From Bradyrhizobium lablabi (GTDB taxonomy: Bacteria; Pseudomonadota; Alphaproteobacteria; Rhizobiales; Xanthobacteraceae): a stretch of 64,000 nt of DNA. Under the pieces are notes generated by a model. The model worked only from the letters and a program-made list of their open reading frames with translations, ran no database searches and was not told where the DNA came from. The stretch spans positions 496,001 through 560,000 of the forward strand of contig NZ_JAFCJK010000006.1 of NCBI RefSeq assembly GCF_018131005.1. The letters are read 5' to 3'. The position numbers were made by a program, and so were the translations under genes. Positions 44,993 through 53,900 of the stretch are shown here, piece by piece; the stretch's first letter is position 1; each line of letters opens with the position of its first letter.

Positions 44993-46492
44993 ATGTTTCC
45001 GAAGCCGAAGTCCGCGCTGGTTCCGAATACCTATGCCTTCGAATCCGAGCCGATGGTGAAGCCGACCGGGTTTCGCGAATATGACGCGCGCTGGCTGTTC
45101 AACAAGGAAATCAATTTGATGGGCGTGCAGGCGCTGGGCATGGGGCTCGGCGCGCTGATCGCCGAACTCGGGGTCAAGCAGGAAATCGTCACCGGTCACG
45201 ATTTCCGCGGCTATTCGGCCTCGATCAAGTATGCGCTGATCTCGGGCCTGATGGCGGCGGGCTGCAAGGTGCATGACGTTGGGCTTGCCGTCACGCCGAT
45301 GTCATACTTTGCGCAGTTCGATCTCGATGTGCCCTGCGTCGCGATGGTCACCGCCTCGCATAACGACAATGGCTGGACCGGCGTGAAGATGGGCGCAAAC
45401 CGCCCGCTCACCTTCGGTCCGGACGAGATGACGCGGCTGAAACAGATCGTGCTCAACGCGGAGTTCAAGAACAAGGCCGGCGGCTCCTACCAGTTCCACG
45501 AGAATTATCCGGCCCGCTACATCGCCGATCTCACCAATCGGCCGAAGCTGAAGCGCAAGCTGAAGGTCGTTGCGGCTTGCGGCAACGGCACCGCGGGCGC
45601 GTTCGCGCCGCAGGTGCTGGAAGCGATCGGTTGCGAGGTGATCCCGCTCGATACCGAGCTCGATCACACTTTTCCGAAATACAATCCGAATCCGGAAGAC
45701 ATGGAGATGCTGCATGCGATCCGCGATGCGGTGCTGGCGCACAAGGCCGATATCGGGCTCGGCTTCGACGGCGACGGCGACCGCTGCGGCGTCGTCGACA
45801 ACACCGGCGAGGAGATCTTCGCCGACAAGGTCGGCGTGATGCTGGCGCGCGACATGTCGGCGATCCACAAGGACGCGCAGTTCGTCGTCGACGTGAAGTC
45901 GACCGGCCTGTTCGTCACCGACCCGGTGTTGCAGCGGCAGGGCGCGAAGACCGCCTACTGGAAGACCGGCCATTCCTACATGAAGCGGCGCACCAACGAA
46001 CTCGGCGCGCTCGCGGGCTTCGAGAAGTCCGGCCACTTCTTCTTCAACAGGCCGTTCGGCCGCGGCTATGACGACGGCCTGGTCTCGGCGATCGCGATCT
46101 GCGAGATGCTGGATCGCTCGCCGGGCAAGTCGATGGCGGACCTGAAGGATGCGCTGCCGAAGACCTGGTCGTCACCGACCATGTCACCGCATTGCGCCGA
46201 TGAGGCGAAATACGGCGTCGTCGATGCCGTGGTGAAGCATTTCGAGACGCTGAAGCAGAGGGGCGAGAAGGTCGCGGGCCAGCCGATCCGCGATCTCGTC
46301 ACCGTCAACGGCGTGCGTGTCACGGTCGAGGACGGGAGCTGGGGCCTGGTGCGGGCGTCGTCGAACAAGCCGGAACTGGTGGTCGTGGTCGAAAGCCCCG
46401 TCGGTGAGCAACGCATGCGCGACATGTTCGAGGCAATGGATTCGGTGCTGCGTACCCATCCCGAGGTCGGCGAGTACAATCAGAAAATTTGA
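44993..46492 (+). CDS. Phosphomannomutase/phosphoglucomutase
   Basis: A 499-residue hexose-phosphate mutase. The phosphoserine loop is VTASHNDNGWTG (TASHN with DN in place of P), the metal-binding loop is GFDGDGDRCGVVD, the sugar-binding loop is GFEKSGHFFFN, and the phosphate-binding tail is VRASSNKPELVVVVE. It interconverts hexose 1- and 6-phosphates for nucleotide-sugar synthesis, consistent with nearby ugd. Full length, ATG at 44993. Confidence 0.92.
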   Translation: MFPKPKSALVPNTYAFESEPMVKPTGFREYDARWLFNKEINLMGVQALGMGLGALIAELGVKQEIVTGHDFRGYSASIKYALISGLMAAGCKVHDVGLAVTPMSYFAQFDLDVPCVAMVTASHNDNGWTGVKMGANRPLTFGPDEMTRLKQIVLNAEFKNKAGGSYQFHENYPARYIADLTNRPKLKRKLKVVAACGNGTAGAFAPQVLEAIGCEVIPLDTELDHTFPKYNPNPEDMEMLHAIRDAVLAHKADIGLGFDGDGDRCGVVDNTGEEIFADKVGVMLARDMSAIHKDAQFVVDVKSTGLFVTDPVLQRQGAKTAYWKTGHSYMKRRTNELGALAGFEKSGHFFFNRPFGRGYDDGLVSAIAICEMLDRSPGKSMADLKDALPKTWSSPTMSPHCADEAKYGVVDAVVKHFETLKQRGEKVAGQPIRDLVTVNGVRVTVEDGSWGLVRASSNKPELVVVVESPVGEQRMRDMFEAMDSVLRTHPEVGEYNQKI

Positions 46493-46584
46493 GCGGAGTA
46501 ATCGCTGCAAACCTGGCTCTCATCAGCCGAGAATGCGAGTGATCCGGTGCGCCGCGGCCTCCCGATCGAAAACGACTGTCGCTG

Positions 46585-46620
46585 GAATACTGGATCGCCC
46601 GGTCAAGCCGGACGATGACC
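46585..46620. repeat. Half-unit of GGATCGCCCGGTCAAGCCGGACGATGA repeat
   Basis: ACTGGATCGCCCGGTCAAGC followed by CGGACGATGAC, a well-conserved half of the element at 53792-53888, lies between the convergent mutase and Lrp genes. Confidence 0.6.
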
Positions 46621-46642
46621 GTTAGACTTGCGATCGCGTTGC

Positions 46643-47140
46643 TTACGCCGCTGGCACCGGCAGCGCGGTGACGGATTTTATCTTTTCCATCGCGAAGCGT
46701 GACGTGACGTTCTTGAGCGGTACGGCGCTGATCAGCTTCTTGTAGAAAATGTCATAGCTCGCCATGTCCGCGACCACGACGCGCAGCATGTAGTCGACGT
46801 CGCCGGCCATCCGGTAGAACTCCATCACCTCGGGCATGGCGCTCACCGCGTCGGCGAATTTGCGCAGCCAGGCTTCCGAATGGTCGCCGCTCTCGACCGA
46901 GACGAACACGGAGATCCCGAGCCCGATCTTGTTCTGGTCGACCAGCGCCACCCGGCGCAGGATCACGCCGTCGGCTTCCAGCCTCTGAATGCGCTTCCAG
47001 CAGGGTGTCGAGGACAGTCCGACCCGGTCGCCGATCTCGGCGACGGAAAGCGAGGCGTCTTCCTGCAGCACGGTCAAAATCTTGCGGTCGATGGCGTCGA
47101 GGCGCCGGCTATCGGAAACCTGAATGGCAGTGTCGGTCAT
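46643..47140 (-). CDS. Lrp/AsnC family transcriptional regulator
   Basis: A 165-residue regulator: an N-terminal helix-turn-helix (LDAIDRKILTVLQEDASLSV, then VGLSSTPCWKRIQRLEADGV) and a C-terminal RAM ligand-binding domain (AMPEVMEFYRMAGDVDYMLR). I start at the ATG at 47140, which has GGAA nine bases upstream; an ATG at 47155 would add five residues. These regulators respond to amino acids. No obvious target gene (transporter or dehydrogenase) lies next to it. Confidence 0.92.
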   Translation of the reverse strand: MTDTAIQVSDSRRLDAIDRKILTVLQEDASLSVAEIGDRVGLSSTPCWKRIQRLEADGVILRRVALVDQNKIGLGISVFVSVESGDHSEAWLRKFADAVSAMPEVMEFYRMAGDVDYMLRVVVADMASYDIFYKKLISAVPLKNVTSRFAMEKIKSVTALPVPAA

Positions 47141-47208
47141 AGAAGAAAGTTCCATGCAATGGCTTGATATACCTAATATAGAGAAAAATCTTCTAGCGCA
47201 AGCGGTTG

Positions 47209-48183
47209 CTAGCCGGGGCTGGCCCGCGGCGCATCCTCGCGCCGATGCAAAAACTCTTCAACGTCAGCACGTTGCGGTGCAGCATAAGCGCCCCCGAAGC
47301 GGGTGCATTTCAGCGCTGCGGCGGCGGAGGCGAAGCGCAGGGCCTGCCGCAGCTCCTGCTTCTCGGTGATGGCAAGCGCGAACGCCCCATGGAAGACGTC
47401 GCCCGCGCCGAGCGTGTCCACGGTATGGACCGGAAAGGCCGGAGTTTCCTCAAGCTCGCCCTTGTCGTTCAGCCAGATCGTGCCCCTCGGGCCGCGCGTC
47501 CCGGCCAGGAAGGACGGGGTCAGCTTGGCGATTTTCTTCAGGGCTTGGCCGTCATCGGTGACATCGGCGGTCTCCTGCAGCGGCTCGCTGGAAAAGACGA
47601 GATGGGAGGAGGCGGTGAGGAGCCCCTCCCGCAGCGACATTGCGCGGTCGACGTCGACGATCACGGGGATGCCGCGCCGAACGGCCTCGGCGCAAAGATC
47701 GGTGCAGAATGGCGCGCAGCGGCTCTCGGTCAGGATCGCCGCGCAATCGTCCAGCAAAAATTCGGTCGGCGGCAGCCTCACCTTCCAGAGCTCCGGATCG
47801 CGAAAGGTGACGATGGTGCGCTCACCGCTCGGGTCGATCATGATGGTCGAGATCGGGGTGACGAGATCAGGCATGTGCACGATGTGCTTGGTTTCGATGC
47901 CCTCATGGGTGAGCTTGTCGAAGATGTAGCGGCTCGACGTTTCCTTGGAATCGCCGATCGGCCCGCACATCGACGCGCGGCCGCCCAGCCGCACGATGCC
48001 GATCGCGGCATTGAGCGCATTGCCGCCGCAGATCTCGTCGAAATGGGTGGCGTGTTCCTTGGAGCCGCGCGCGGGAACGCCGCTGACGCGGAAGGTGAGG
48101 TCGCGCACCGGCATGCCGATGCAGAGAATACGAGGCGGGATCTTGGGAGCTTCGGCGTGAAAATTCATGCGGGAATCCGTCAT
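47209..48183 (-). CDS. PfkB family carbohydrate kinase
   Basis: A 324-residue kinase. The N-terminal GGNALNAAIGIVRLGGRASM is the first PfkB signature, and DTLGAGDVFHGAFALAITE is the second with the catalytic aspartate in GAGD. It phosphorylates a sugar or nucleoside; the specific substrate is not evident. The ATG at 48183 has GGCGGAG seven bases upstream. It follows nudC by 65 bases on the same strand. Confidence 0.92.
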   Translation of the reverse strand: MTDSRMNFHAEAPKIPPRILCIGMPVRDLTFRVSGVPARGSKEHATHFDEICGGNALNAAIGIVRLGGRASMCGPIGDSKETSSRYIFDKLTHEGIETKHIVHMPDLVTPISTIMIDPSGERTIVTFRDPELWKVRLPPTEFLLDDCAAILTESRCAPFCTDLCAEAVRRGIPVIVDVDRAMSLREGLLTASSHLVFSSEPLQETADVTDDGQALKKIAKLTPSFLAGTRGPRGTIWLNDKGELEETPAFPVHTVDTLGAGDVFHGAFALAITEKQELRQALRFASAAAALKCTRFGGAYAAPQRADVEEFLHRREDAPRASPG

Positions 48184-48248
48184 GACGGCTCCGCCTTTCG
48201 CCGAAGCCGCTGTCCCGAACTAATCGGCAGGAGCATCTCCCGTTCCCG

Positions 48249-49199
48249 CTATGCGCCCGAGTCGTTTCCGTTATGCACCCACCGTCCGAGCAGATGATGG
48301 GCGATCGCGAATGGGTGCGGCCCGGCGAGGCCGTCGGGGTGCTGTCGCTTGAGCATCAGCGTCGCTTCCGTGCGGTCGAACCAGCGCGCATGCTCGAGCT
48401 CGGTGTGGTCGACTACGATGTCTTCATTGGTGGCCCGCGCGGTGCAGCCGATCATAAGCGATGACGGGTAGGGCCAGGGCTGCGTCATGTAATAATTGAC
48501 GTCGGTGCAGTGGATGCCCGACTCTTCGAAAATCTCGCGGCGCACCGCGTCTTCGATGGTCTCCGCTGCCTCGACGAAGCCGGCGAGGCAGGAATACATG
48601 CCGGGCAGGAACTGCTTTTGCCGTCCCAACAGGCATTTGTCGCCGTGAGTGACCAGCATGATCACGACCGGATCGGTCCGCGGAAAGTGCTCGGCCTTGC
48701 AGCTCGGGCACTCGCGCTTCCAGCCGCCCTCCTTCATCGCGGTCCGGACGCCGCAATTGGCGCAAAAGCCATGGCGCTGATGCCAGGTCACCATCGACTT
48801 CGCCATCGCGATCGCGGAGAGCTGTTCGGGCGGCACCACGCCCTGCATCGCCATGCCGCGCAGTTCAGTCACCGCAACGTCGCTGCGGCCAACTAGTTTT
48901 TCCGCCGCCTGCGGCGCGATGCCCATGCCGAAAATCGGCGCGCCATCGCGCAGACCCAGGAAGATCGTGCCGGGATTGGCGCCGAAGCCGCGGGCCTCGT
49001 CGAGCGAGAGCAGCGCACGCGGTCCGCCATCCTCCTGTTTCACCACCAGTGATTCGCGATAGACGACATAGGCGCGAGCCTGGCGATGGCCTTCCAGCGC
49101 AAACAGCTTGTCGTCGTTGGTGCGCAGATGCGCGGCGCGATCGAGAACATGGGTGACAAAGGCCGGTTGCCCGAGCGGAAATTTTTCGAATGCGGACAT
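48249..49199 (-). CDS. nudC: NAD(+) diphosphatase NudC
   Basis: A 316-residue Nudix hydrolase. It has the zinc ribbon (FCANCGVRTAM and ECPSCKAEHFPR), the Nudix box GFVEAAETIEDAVRREIFEE and the NADH-specificity motif TQPWPYPSS shortly after it. It cleaves NAD(H) and may remove NAD caps from RNA. The ATG at 49199 follows the stop of the HIT-protein gene by one base, so they are translationally coupled. Confidence 0.94.
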   Translation of the reverse strand: MSAFEKFPLGQPAFVTHVLDRAAHLRTNDDKLFALEGHRQARAYVVYRESLVVKQEDGGPRALLSLDEARGFGANPGTIFLGLRDGAPIFGMGIAPQAAEKLVGRSDVAVTELRGMAMQGVVPPEQLSAIAMAKSMVTWHQRHGFCANCGVRTAMKEGGWKRECPSCKAEHFPRTDPVVIMLVTHGDKCLLGRQKQFLPGMYSCLAGFVEAAETIEDAVRREIFEESGIHCTDVNYYMTQPWPYPSSLMIGCTARATNEDIVVDHTELEHARWFDRTEATLMLKRQHPDGLAGPHPFAIAHHLLGRWVHNGNDSGA

Positions 49200-49200
49200 C

Positions 49201-49617
49201 TCAACCCAACCAGATTTTGCGTCGAAGCGCGCTGATGAAATTCTGCACTTCCTCGGCGTCATGCGCCAGCGGCGGCATCACGCCCCAGACGGGACGGGGC
49301 CACGCGGCGTCGCCGGTGCGCCGGGCGATGACATGGACATGAAGCTGCGGAACCAAATTGCCGAGTGCGGCGATATTGAGCTTGTCGCACTTGGTGATCT
49401 CTTTCAGCGCCCGGGCAACCCGGGATACTTCTGTCATCAATTGCGCCTGCTCAACCTCGTCGAGGTCGATGATCTCGACTGCTCCGTCACGTCGTGGCAC
49501 CAGCAGAAGCCAAGGATAATGCGCATCCTTGATGACCAGCACCCGGCATAGCGGCAGATCGCCGATATCGATAGTGTCTTTCTTGAGCTGCGAATGCAGC
49601 GACCAATTGGCGGACAT
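49201..49617 (-). CDS. HIT family protein
   Basis: A 138-residue histidine-triad protein with active motif VPQLHVHVIARR (H-x-H-x pattern) and a DLPLCRVLVIKDAHYPW strand typical of this alphaproteobacterial HIT branch. HIT proteins hydrolyse or transfer nucleotidyl groups. I choose the ATG at 49617 because it fits the usual N-terminus; its binding site is weak. It starts the HIT-nudC-pfkB-lrp run of genes. Confidence 0.88.
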   Translation of the reverse strand: MSANWSLHSQLKKDTIDIGDLPLCRVLVIKDAHYPWLLLVPRRDGAVEIIDLDEVEQAQLMTEVSRVARALKEITKCDKLNIAALGNLVPQLHVHVIARRTGDAAWPRPVWGVMPPLAHDAEEVQNFISALRRKIWLG

Positions 49618-49712
49618 GACGGCAAATAATGCCTTTCTGTGTTCCCTTACAAGTCCCACAAACCACTGTCAGGCCGCTTGCTTTCCGGCTCTTTTGGCCC
49701 CAAATAGGAGCC

Positions 49713-49807
49713 GGGAGATTGGCGGTGGACGAGCCACTCGCCAACCGGGTCAGGTCCGGAAGGAAGCAGCCCTAACGAGGTCCGGATCGGGTCGCTCGTC
49801 AGTCTCC
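49713..49807 (+). ncRNA. ffs: Signal recognition particle RNA (4.5S, small type)
   Basis: The universally conserved apical part, GGGTCAGGTCCGGAAGGAAG followed by CAGCCCTAACGA, is present at about 49747-49778. Flanking arms GGAGATTGGCGG... and ...CGTCAGTCTCC pair to close the hairpin. It sits directly upstream of dnaX, the usual place in alphaproteobacteria. TTTTT follows at 49813-49817, a likely terminator end. It forms SRP with Ffh. Confidence 0.96.
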
Positions 49808-49924
49808 TACCTGTTTTTCCGAGCGAATCGCGCGCTGGAACGGCGGTCTCCGCGCCCGGCGCTTGATTTCGGCTCCCATCCGCAAGCCGGCCGTTGAGAG
49901 ACAATCCAAGTTGCGGATCGACGC

Positions 49925-51763
49925 ATGAACGATGCCGGCTCCCCCTCCCATCCGCCTGACAGCGCCGACCAGGGCGGGTTCGATCTTGGCGGGGCACCGG
50001 ATACCGCCAAGCCCTATCGCGTTCTCGCCCGCAAATACCGTCCCTCCAGTTTCGAGGATCTGATCGGGCAGGAGGCCATGGTGCGCACCGTCTCGAATGC
50101 ATTCGAGACCGCGCGGATCCCGCAGGCCTGGATCCTGACCGGCGTGCGCGGGGTCGGTAAGACCACCACCGCGCGCATCCTCGCCCGGGCGCTGAACTAC
50201 GAAAAGCCGGATGGTTCGGTGAAGGGGCCGACCATCCACATGCCTGACCTCGGCGTGCATTGTCAGGCGATCATGGAAAGCCGGCACATGGACGTGCTGG
50301 AGATGGACGCTGCGTCCCACACCGGCGTCGACGACGTGCGCCAGATCAATGACAGCGTGCGCTATGCGCCGGCGAGCGCGCGCTACAAGGTCTACATCAT
50401 CGACGAAGTCCACATGCTGTCGACCGCGGCCTTCAACGCCTTCCTGAAAACGCTGGAGGAGCCGCCGGAGCACGCCAAGTTCGTTTTCGCCACCACCGAG
50501 ATCCGAAAGGTGCCGATCACGGTCTTGTCTCGCTGTCAGCGCTTCGACCTGCGCCGCGTCGAGGCCGATGTGCTGATGAAGCATCTTTCGAGCATCGCGG
50601 CCAAGGAGGGCGTCGAGGTCGAGCCCGAGGCGCTCGGCATCATCGCGCGCGCCGCCGAAGGTTCGGTGCGCGATTCGCTGTCGCTGTTCGACCAGGCGAT
50701 CGCGCATGCCGCGGGTCAGGTGAAGGCCGACGCGGTCAGGCAGATGCTCGGCCTTGCCGACCGCACCCGCGTGATCGATCTCTTCGACTCGCTCGCACGC
50801 GGCGATATCGCCAGCGCCTTCTCGGAATTCCGCGCCCAATATGACGTCGGCGCCGATCCGGTCGTGGTGCTGTCCGATCTTGCCGAGTTCGTCAATTTCG
50901 TCACCCGCGTGAAGATCGTGCCGGCGACCGCGGATAACGTTGCGTTCGGTGAGACCGAACGCGTGCGCGCGCGCGATTTCGCCGCAAAGCTTTCGATGCG
51001 GGTGCTTTCGCGGATGTGGCAGATGCTGCTCAAGGGCATCACCGAGGTGCAGGCCGCAACGAGGCCGGCCGCCGCCGCAGAAATGGTGCTGGTGCGGATC
51101 GCCTACGTCTCTGACCTGCCGACGCCGGACGAGGCGATCAGGATGATCGAGCAGAACGGCGGCGGCGCCGCGCCGGCGTTGTCGGGCAGTGCCGCGCCAT
51201 CGCGCAGCGCGCCCACGGCGTCGATGTCCGCAATGCCATCCATGCCGCTCCGGGCGCCACTCGCAGGCCCCCGCGCCGATGTCGCCACGCGTGCGCAGGT
51301 GACAGTTCCGGCGGCCGATGTCCATGTCGCGCCGGCGCTGCGGATCACGAGCTTTCCCCAGCTCATCGCGCTCGCCGGCGAGAAGCGCGATCTGATGATC
51401 AAGGGCGCGCTGGAAGCCGATGTGCGGCTGGTCCGCATCGAGGATGGCCAACTCGAGATCGCGCTCGAGCCGAAAGCGTCGCGCGGCCTCGTCACTGATC
51501 TCTCGCGCAAGCTCGAACTATGGACCGGGCGGCGCTGGACCGTGATCATCTCCAACGAGGTCGGCCAGCCGACGGTGCGATCGCAGAATGAACTGGCGCG
51601 GAACGAGCATCAGCGTACGGCGGAGGCCGATCCGCGCGTGCAGGAGGTGCTGGCGCGCTTTCCCGGCACGCGGGTGGTCGAGGTGCGCCGCCTGGCCGCC
51701 GAGCCCGCGGCTGAGCTGACCGGTGAAGATCCCATCGAAAGTCCCGACAATGACGACGATTGA
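49925..51763 (+). CDS. dnaX: DNA polymerase III subunits gamma/tau
   Basis: A 612-residue clamp-loader ATPase. Walker A is GVRGVGKTTTARIL, Walker B is VYIIDEVHMLSTAAFNA, and the SRC motif is VLSRCQRFDLRR. The region that forms a four-cysteine zinc module in E. coli here keeps a single cysteine (LGVHCQAIMESRHMDV). The C-terminal third is a Pro/Ala-rich linker then a tau-type polymerase-binding domain. I do not see an A6G-type slippery site for gamma production. It is followed by ybaB and recR. Confidence 0.96.
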   Translation: MNDAGSPSHPPDSADQGGFDLGGAPDTAKPYRVLARKYRPSSFEDLIGQEAMVRTVSNAFETARIPQAWILTGVRGVGKTTTARILARALNYEKPDGSVKGPTIHMPDLGVHCQAIMESRHMDVLEMDAASHTGVDDVRQINDSVRYAPASARYKVYIIDEVHMLSTAAFNAFLKTLEEPPEHAKFVFATTEIRKVPITVLSRCQRFDLRRVEADVLMKHLSSIAAKEGVEVEPEALGIIARAAEGSVRDSLSLFDQAIAHAAGQVKADAVRQMLGLADRTRVIDLFDSLARGDIASAFSEFRAQYDVGADPVVVLSDLAEFVNFVTRVKIVPATADNVAFGETERVRARDFAAKLSMRVLSRMWQMLLKGITEVQAATRPAAAAEMVLVRIAYVSDLPTPDEAIRMIEQNGGGAAPALSGSAAPSRSAPTASMSAMPSMPLRAPLAGPRADVATRAQVTVPAADVHVAPALRITSFPQLIALAGEKRDLMIKGALEADVRLVRIEDGQLEIALEPKASRGLVTDLSRKLELWTGRRWTVIISNEVGQPTVRSQNELARNEHQRTAEADPRVQEVLARFPGTRVVEVRRLAAEPAAELTGEDPIESPDNDDD

Positions 51764-51780
51764 GAGGCGAGGAAGCACGA

Positions 51781-52101
51781 ATGGCTGATTTTCTCGGCAT
51801 GATGAAGCAAGCGGCACAACTGCAATCCAAGATGCAGGCGATGCAGGAGGAACTCGGCAATGTCGAGGTCGAGGGCATTTCCGGCGGTGGGCTCGTCGCC
51901 GTCCGCATGACGGCGAAGATGGAGGTGAAGGGCGTCAGGATTGACCCGTCACTGATGAAGCCGGAGGAGCGGGAGGTGCTCGAGGACTTGCTCGTCACCG
52001 CACATGGCGACGCCCGCCGCAAGGCGGAAGCCGCGATGCAGGAGAAGATGGCGGCGCTGACCGGCGGGCTTGGCTTGCCGCCGGGACTCGGTCTGACCTA
52101 A
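51781..52101 (+). CDS. ybaB: YbaB/EbfC nucleoid-associated protein
   Basis: A 106-residue DNA-binding protein with the family start MADFLGMMKQAAQLQSKMQA, the VKGVRIDPSLMKPEEREVLE core and a methionine/glycine-rich tail. It sits in the conserved dnaX-ybaB-recR operon: 17 bases after the dnaX stop and directly abutting recR. Confidence 0.95.
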   Translation: MADFLGMMKQAAQLQSKMQAMQEELGNVEVEGISGGGLVAVRMTAKMEVKGVRIDPSLMKPEEREVLEDLLVTAHGDARRKAEAAMQEKMAALTGGLGLPPGLGLT

Positions 52102-52707
52102 ATGGCTGCAAGCGTTGCCGGCCCCGAGATCGAACGCCTGATTCAGTTGCTGGCGCGGTTGCCCGGCTTGGGTCCGCGGTCGGCCCGACGCGCGGCACTG
52201 CACCTGATCAAGAAGCGCGAGGCGCTGATGACGCCGCTCGCCGCAGCCTTGCAGGTCGCGATCGACAAGATCCAGGTCTGCAAGACTTGCGGCAATATCG
52301 ACACGCAAAATCCCTGCACGGTGTGTACCGATCCGCGCCGCGATCCCTCGATCATCGTCGTGGTCGCCGACGTCGCCGATCTCTGGGCGCTGGAACGTGC
52401 CAACGCGACCAATGGTCGTTACCATGTGCTGGGCGCGACGCTGTCGCCGCTCGATGGTATCGGCCCACAGGATCTTACCATCGATGCGCTGGTAGCGCGG
52501 GCTCACGCGCCTGAGGTCAACGAGATCATTCTGGCGCTCAACGCCACCGTGGACGGCCAGACCACGGCGCACTACATCACCGATCTCCTGTCGGAAGCCA
52601 ACGTCCGGATAACGCGGCTCGCGCATGGCGTGCCGGTCGGCGGAGAGCTTGATTATCTCGACGAAGGTACGCTATCCGCAGCCATGCGGCAGCGGACGCT
52701 GTTCTAG
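52102..52707 (+). CDS. recR: Recombination mediator RecR
   Basis: A 201-residue recombination protein. It has a helix-hairpin-helix (LARLPGLGPRSARRAALHL), a zinc finger (CKTCGNIDTQNPCTVC), a Toprim domain (SIIVVVADVADLWALERA) and the C-terminal YLDEGTLSAAMRQR. With RecFO it loads RecA at gaps. The ATG follows the ybaB stop without spacing. Confidence 0.96.
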   Translation: MAASVAGPEIERLIQLLARLPGLGPRSARRAALHLIKKREALMTPLAAALQVAIDKIQVCKTCGNIDTQNPCTVCTDPRRDPSIIVVVADVADLWALERANATNGRYHVLGATLSPLDGIGPQDLTIDALVARAHAPEVNEIILALNATVDGQTTAHYITDLLSEANVRITRLAHGVPVGGELDYLDEGTLSAAMRQRTLF

Positions 52708-52848
52708 CGAACGATCCAAAAGGTGGAGGACCACAAGAAGGTCGGCCCGACGCTTCGAAAGATCTCGCTAAAACAACATGATAGTGTGGATGACGATTCG
52801 GGAGCGGTCATCTCGCTCTGGACACATCTGTTTACGGAACCATTCGAC

Positions 52849-53274
52849 ATGACGAAACACCGATTCGGCGTACGCTTGGGCTTTGCAGTTTTTGCTGCGG
52901 CAATGGCGGCGCCCTGGGCGATGGCGCAGCAGACCGAACCGTCGGCCAAGCCGGGGAAGCTTATCCACGCCGGCGATGTGCTGTCAGGGGAGCTCAACGC
53001 CATGCGCGTCCGCGACGGAAAGAAGGGCAAGCGCGTCGCGACCTACCAACTTACCAGCGAGCCGCGTCGCCTGCCGCCGCCGAACGGCCTGTGCAACCTT
53101 GAGACCGGCCCGGAAACATTCCAACTCATCGCCGCAAACGATGCCCAGGCCGCGCAGCTCAGGAGCCATGTCGGCAAGGAGTTTTCGGTGAAGGTCGACG
53201 AAGTCGCCTGCGCTGAGGATGCCGGTCAGATGAGCGAAGCGATCGTCACCAAGTGGAGCGTGATGACCAAGTAG
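52849..53274 (+). CDS. Secreted hypothetical protein, paralogue A of a tandem pair
   Basis: A 141-residue exported protein: signal peptide RLGFAVFAAAMAAPWAMAQQ, then a single compact domain with blocks GDVLSGELNAMRVRDGKKGK, YQLTSEPRRLP, LCNLETGPETFQLIAAND and KVDEVACAEDAGQM. Two cysteines. Every block has a counterpart in the next gene, so this is an old tandem duplicate. I do not recognise the family; it may be an OB-like periplasmic domain. The ATG at 52849 follows GGAACC. Confidence 0.78.
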   Translation: MTKHRFGVRLGFAVFAAAMAAPWAMAQQTEPSAKPGKLIHAGDVLSGELNAMRVRDGKKGKRVATYQLTSEPRRLPPPNGLCNLETGPETFQLIAANDAQAAQLRSHVGKEFSVKVDEVACAEDAGQMSEAIVTKWSVMTK

Positions 53275-53285
53275 GAGGCGATGCC

Positions 53286-53675
53286 ATGTCGCCGCGGTTC
53301 ATTGGTCTTGCGATCGGGATCGGACTGACGGCGCTGCTCGCGGTGCCTGTTGCCGGACAGGAGCCTATCAAGGAAGGCGATCCGCTGACGGGCACATTGC
53401 GGCTGATCCGCACCCGCGATCCCAACGGCACCAAGCTCGAGGCCTATCAGATCGTCAGCGCGCCGCGCCTGATGCCGAAGGGCGACGACTTCTGCGACTA
53501 CGAAAAGGGCGCAACGACCTTCCATCTCTTCACCATGACGGACGCCGCGCGCAAGCAATTGAAGCCGCTGCTCGGCAAGATCGTCACCGTGAAGGCGACC
53601 GCGCTGTTCTGCTCGGAGACCGCCTGGCACATCGGCGATGTCGCCGTGCCGGAATGGACGCTGGTGGGGAAGTAA
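53286..53675 (+). CDS. Secreted hypothetical protein, paralogue B of a tandem pair
   Basis: A 129-residue exported protein: signal peptide GLAIGIGLTALLAVPVAGQE, then blocks GDPLTGTLRLIRTRDPNGTK, YQIVSAPRLMP, FCDYEKGATTFHLFTMTD and KATALFCSETAWHIGD that align with paralogue A in order and spacing, including both cysteines. It starts 11 bases after paralogue A (TAGGAGGC gives the ribosome binding site), so the two are co-expressed. Function unknown. Confidence 0.8.
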   Translation: MSPRFIGLAIGIGLTALLAVPVAGQEPIKEGDPLTGTLRLIRTRDPNGTKLEAYQIVSAPRLMPKGDDFCDYEKGATTFHLFTMTDAARKQLKPLLGKIVTVKATALFCSETAWHIGDVAVPEWTLVGK

Positions 53676-53700
53676 CTTCGTAGTTTGTTGGAAAGCCATG

Positions 53701-53760
53701 GCGTTTTCGAGCGAATTGGCCACCGATTCGCGTGAAGCAAACGCGTCCAACAAGAATCTT
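53701..53760. repeat. Dispersed repeat (GCGTTTTCGAGCGAA family), copy 2
   Basis: GCGTTTTCGAGCGAATTGG through AACAAGAATCTT matches the unit at 18931-19000 with a few differences. It lies between paralogue B and dapE. Confidence 0.75.
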
Positions 53761-53791
53761 GACGAATTTAGTAGCTGTCGGTCTCTTCCTC

Positions 53792-53888
53792 GTCATACCC
53801 CGCGAAGGCTGGGTATCCAGTACGCCGCGGCGGCTGACGTGAACCGAAACGTTCGGGGTACTGGATCGTCCGCGTTTGCGGACGATGA
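53792..53888. repeat. Full palindromic dispersed repeat between paralogue B and dapE
   Basis: GTCATACCCCGCGAAGGCTG...GTATCCAGTACGCC at one end and GGTACTGGATCGTCCGCG...GACGATGA at the other form an inverted pair around a short spacer. The left half matches 41547-41580 closely. Confidence 0.7.
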
Positions 53889-53900
53889 GTTCCGATAAAG

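Noticed and set aside
49799..51451. 550-codon minus-strand frame opposite dnaX
   Set aside because: Antisense to dnaX and beginning inside it; no family resemblance.
49925..51763. Programmed frameshift in dnaX to make gamma
   Set aside because: No A-rich slippery heptamer of the E. coli type is visible.
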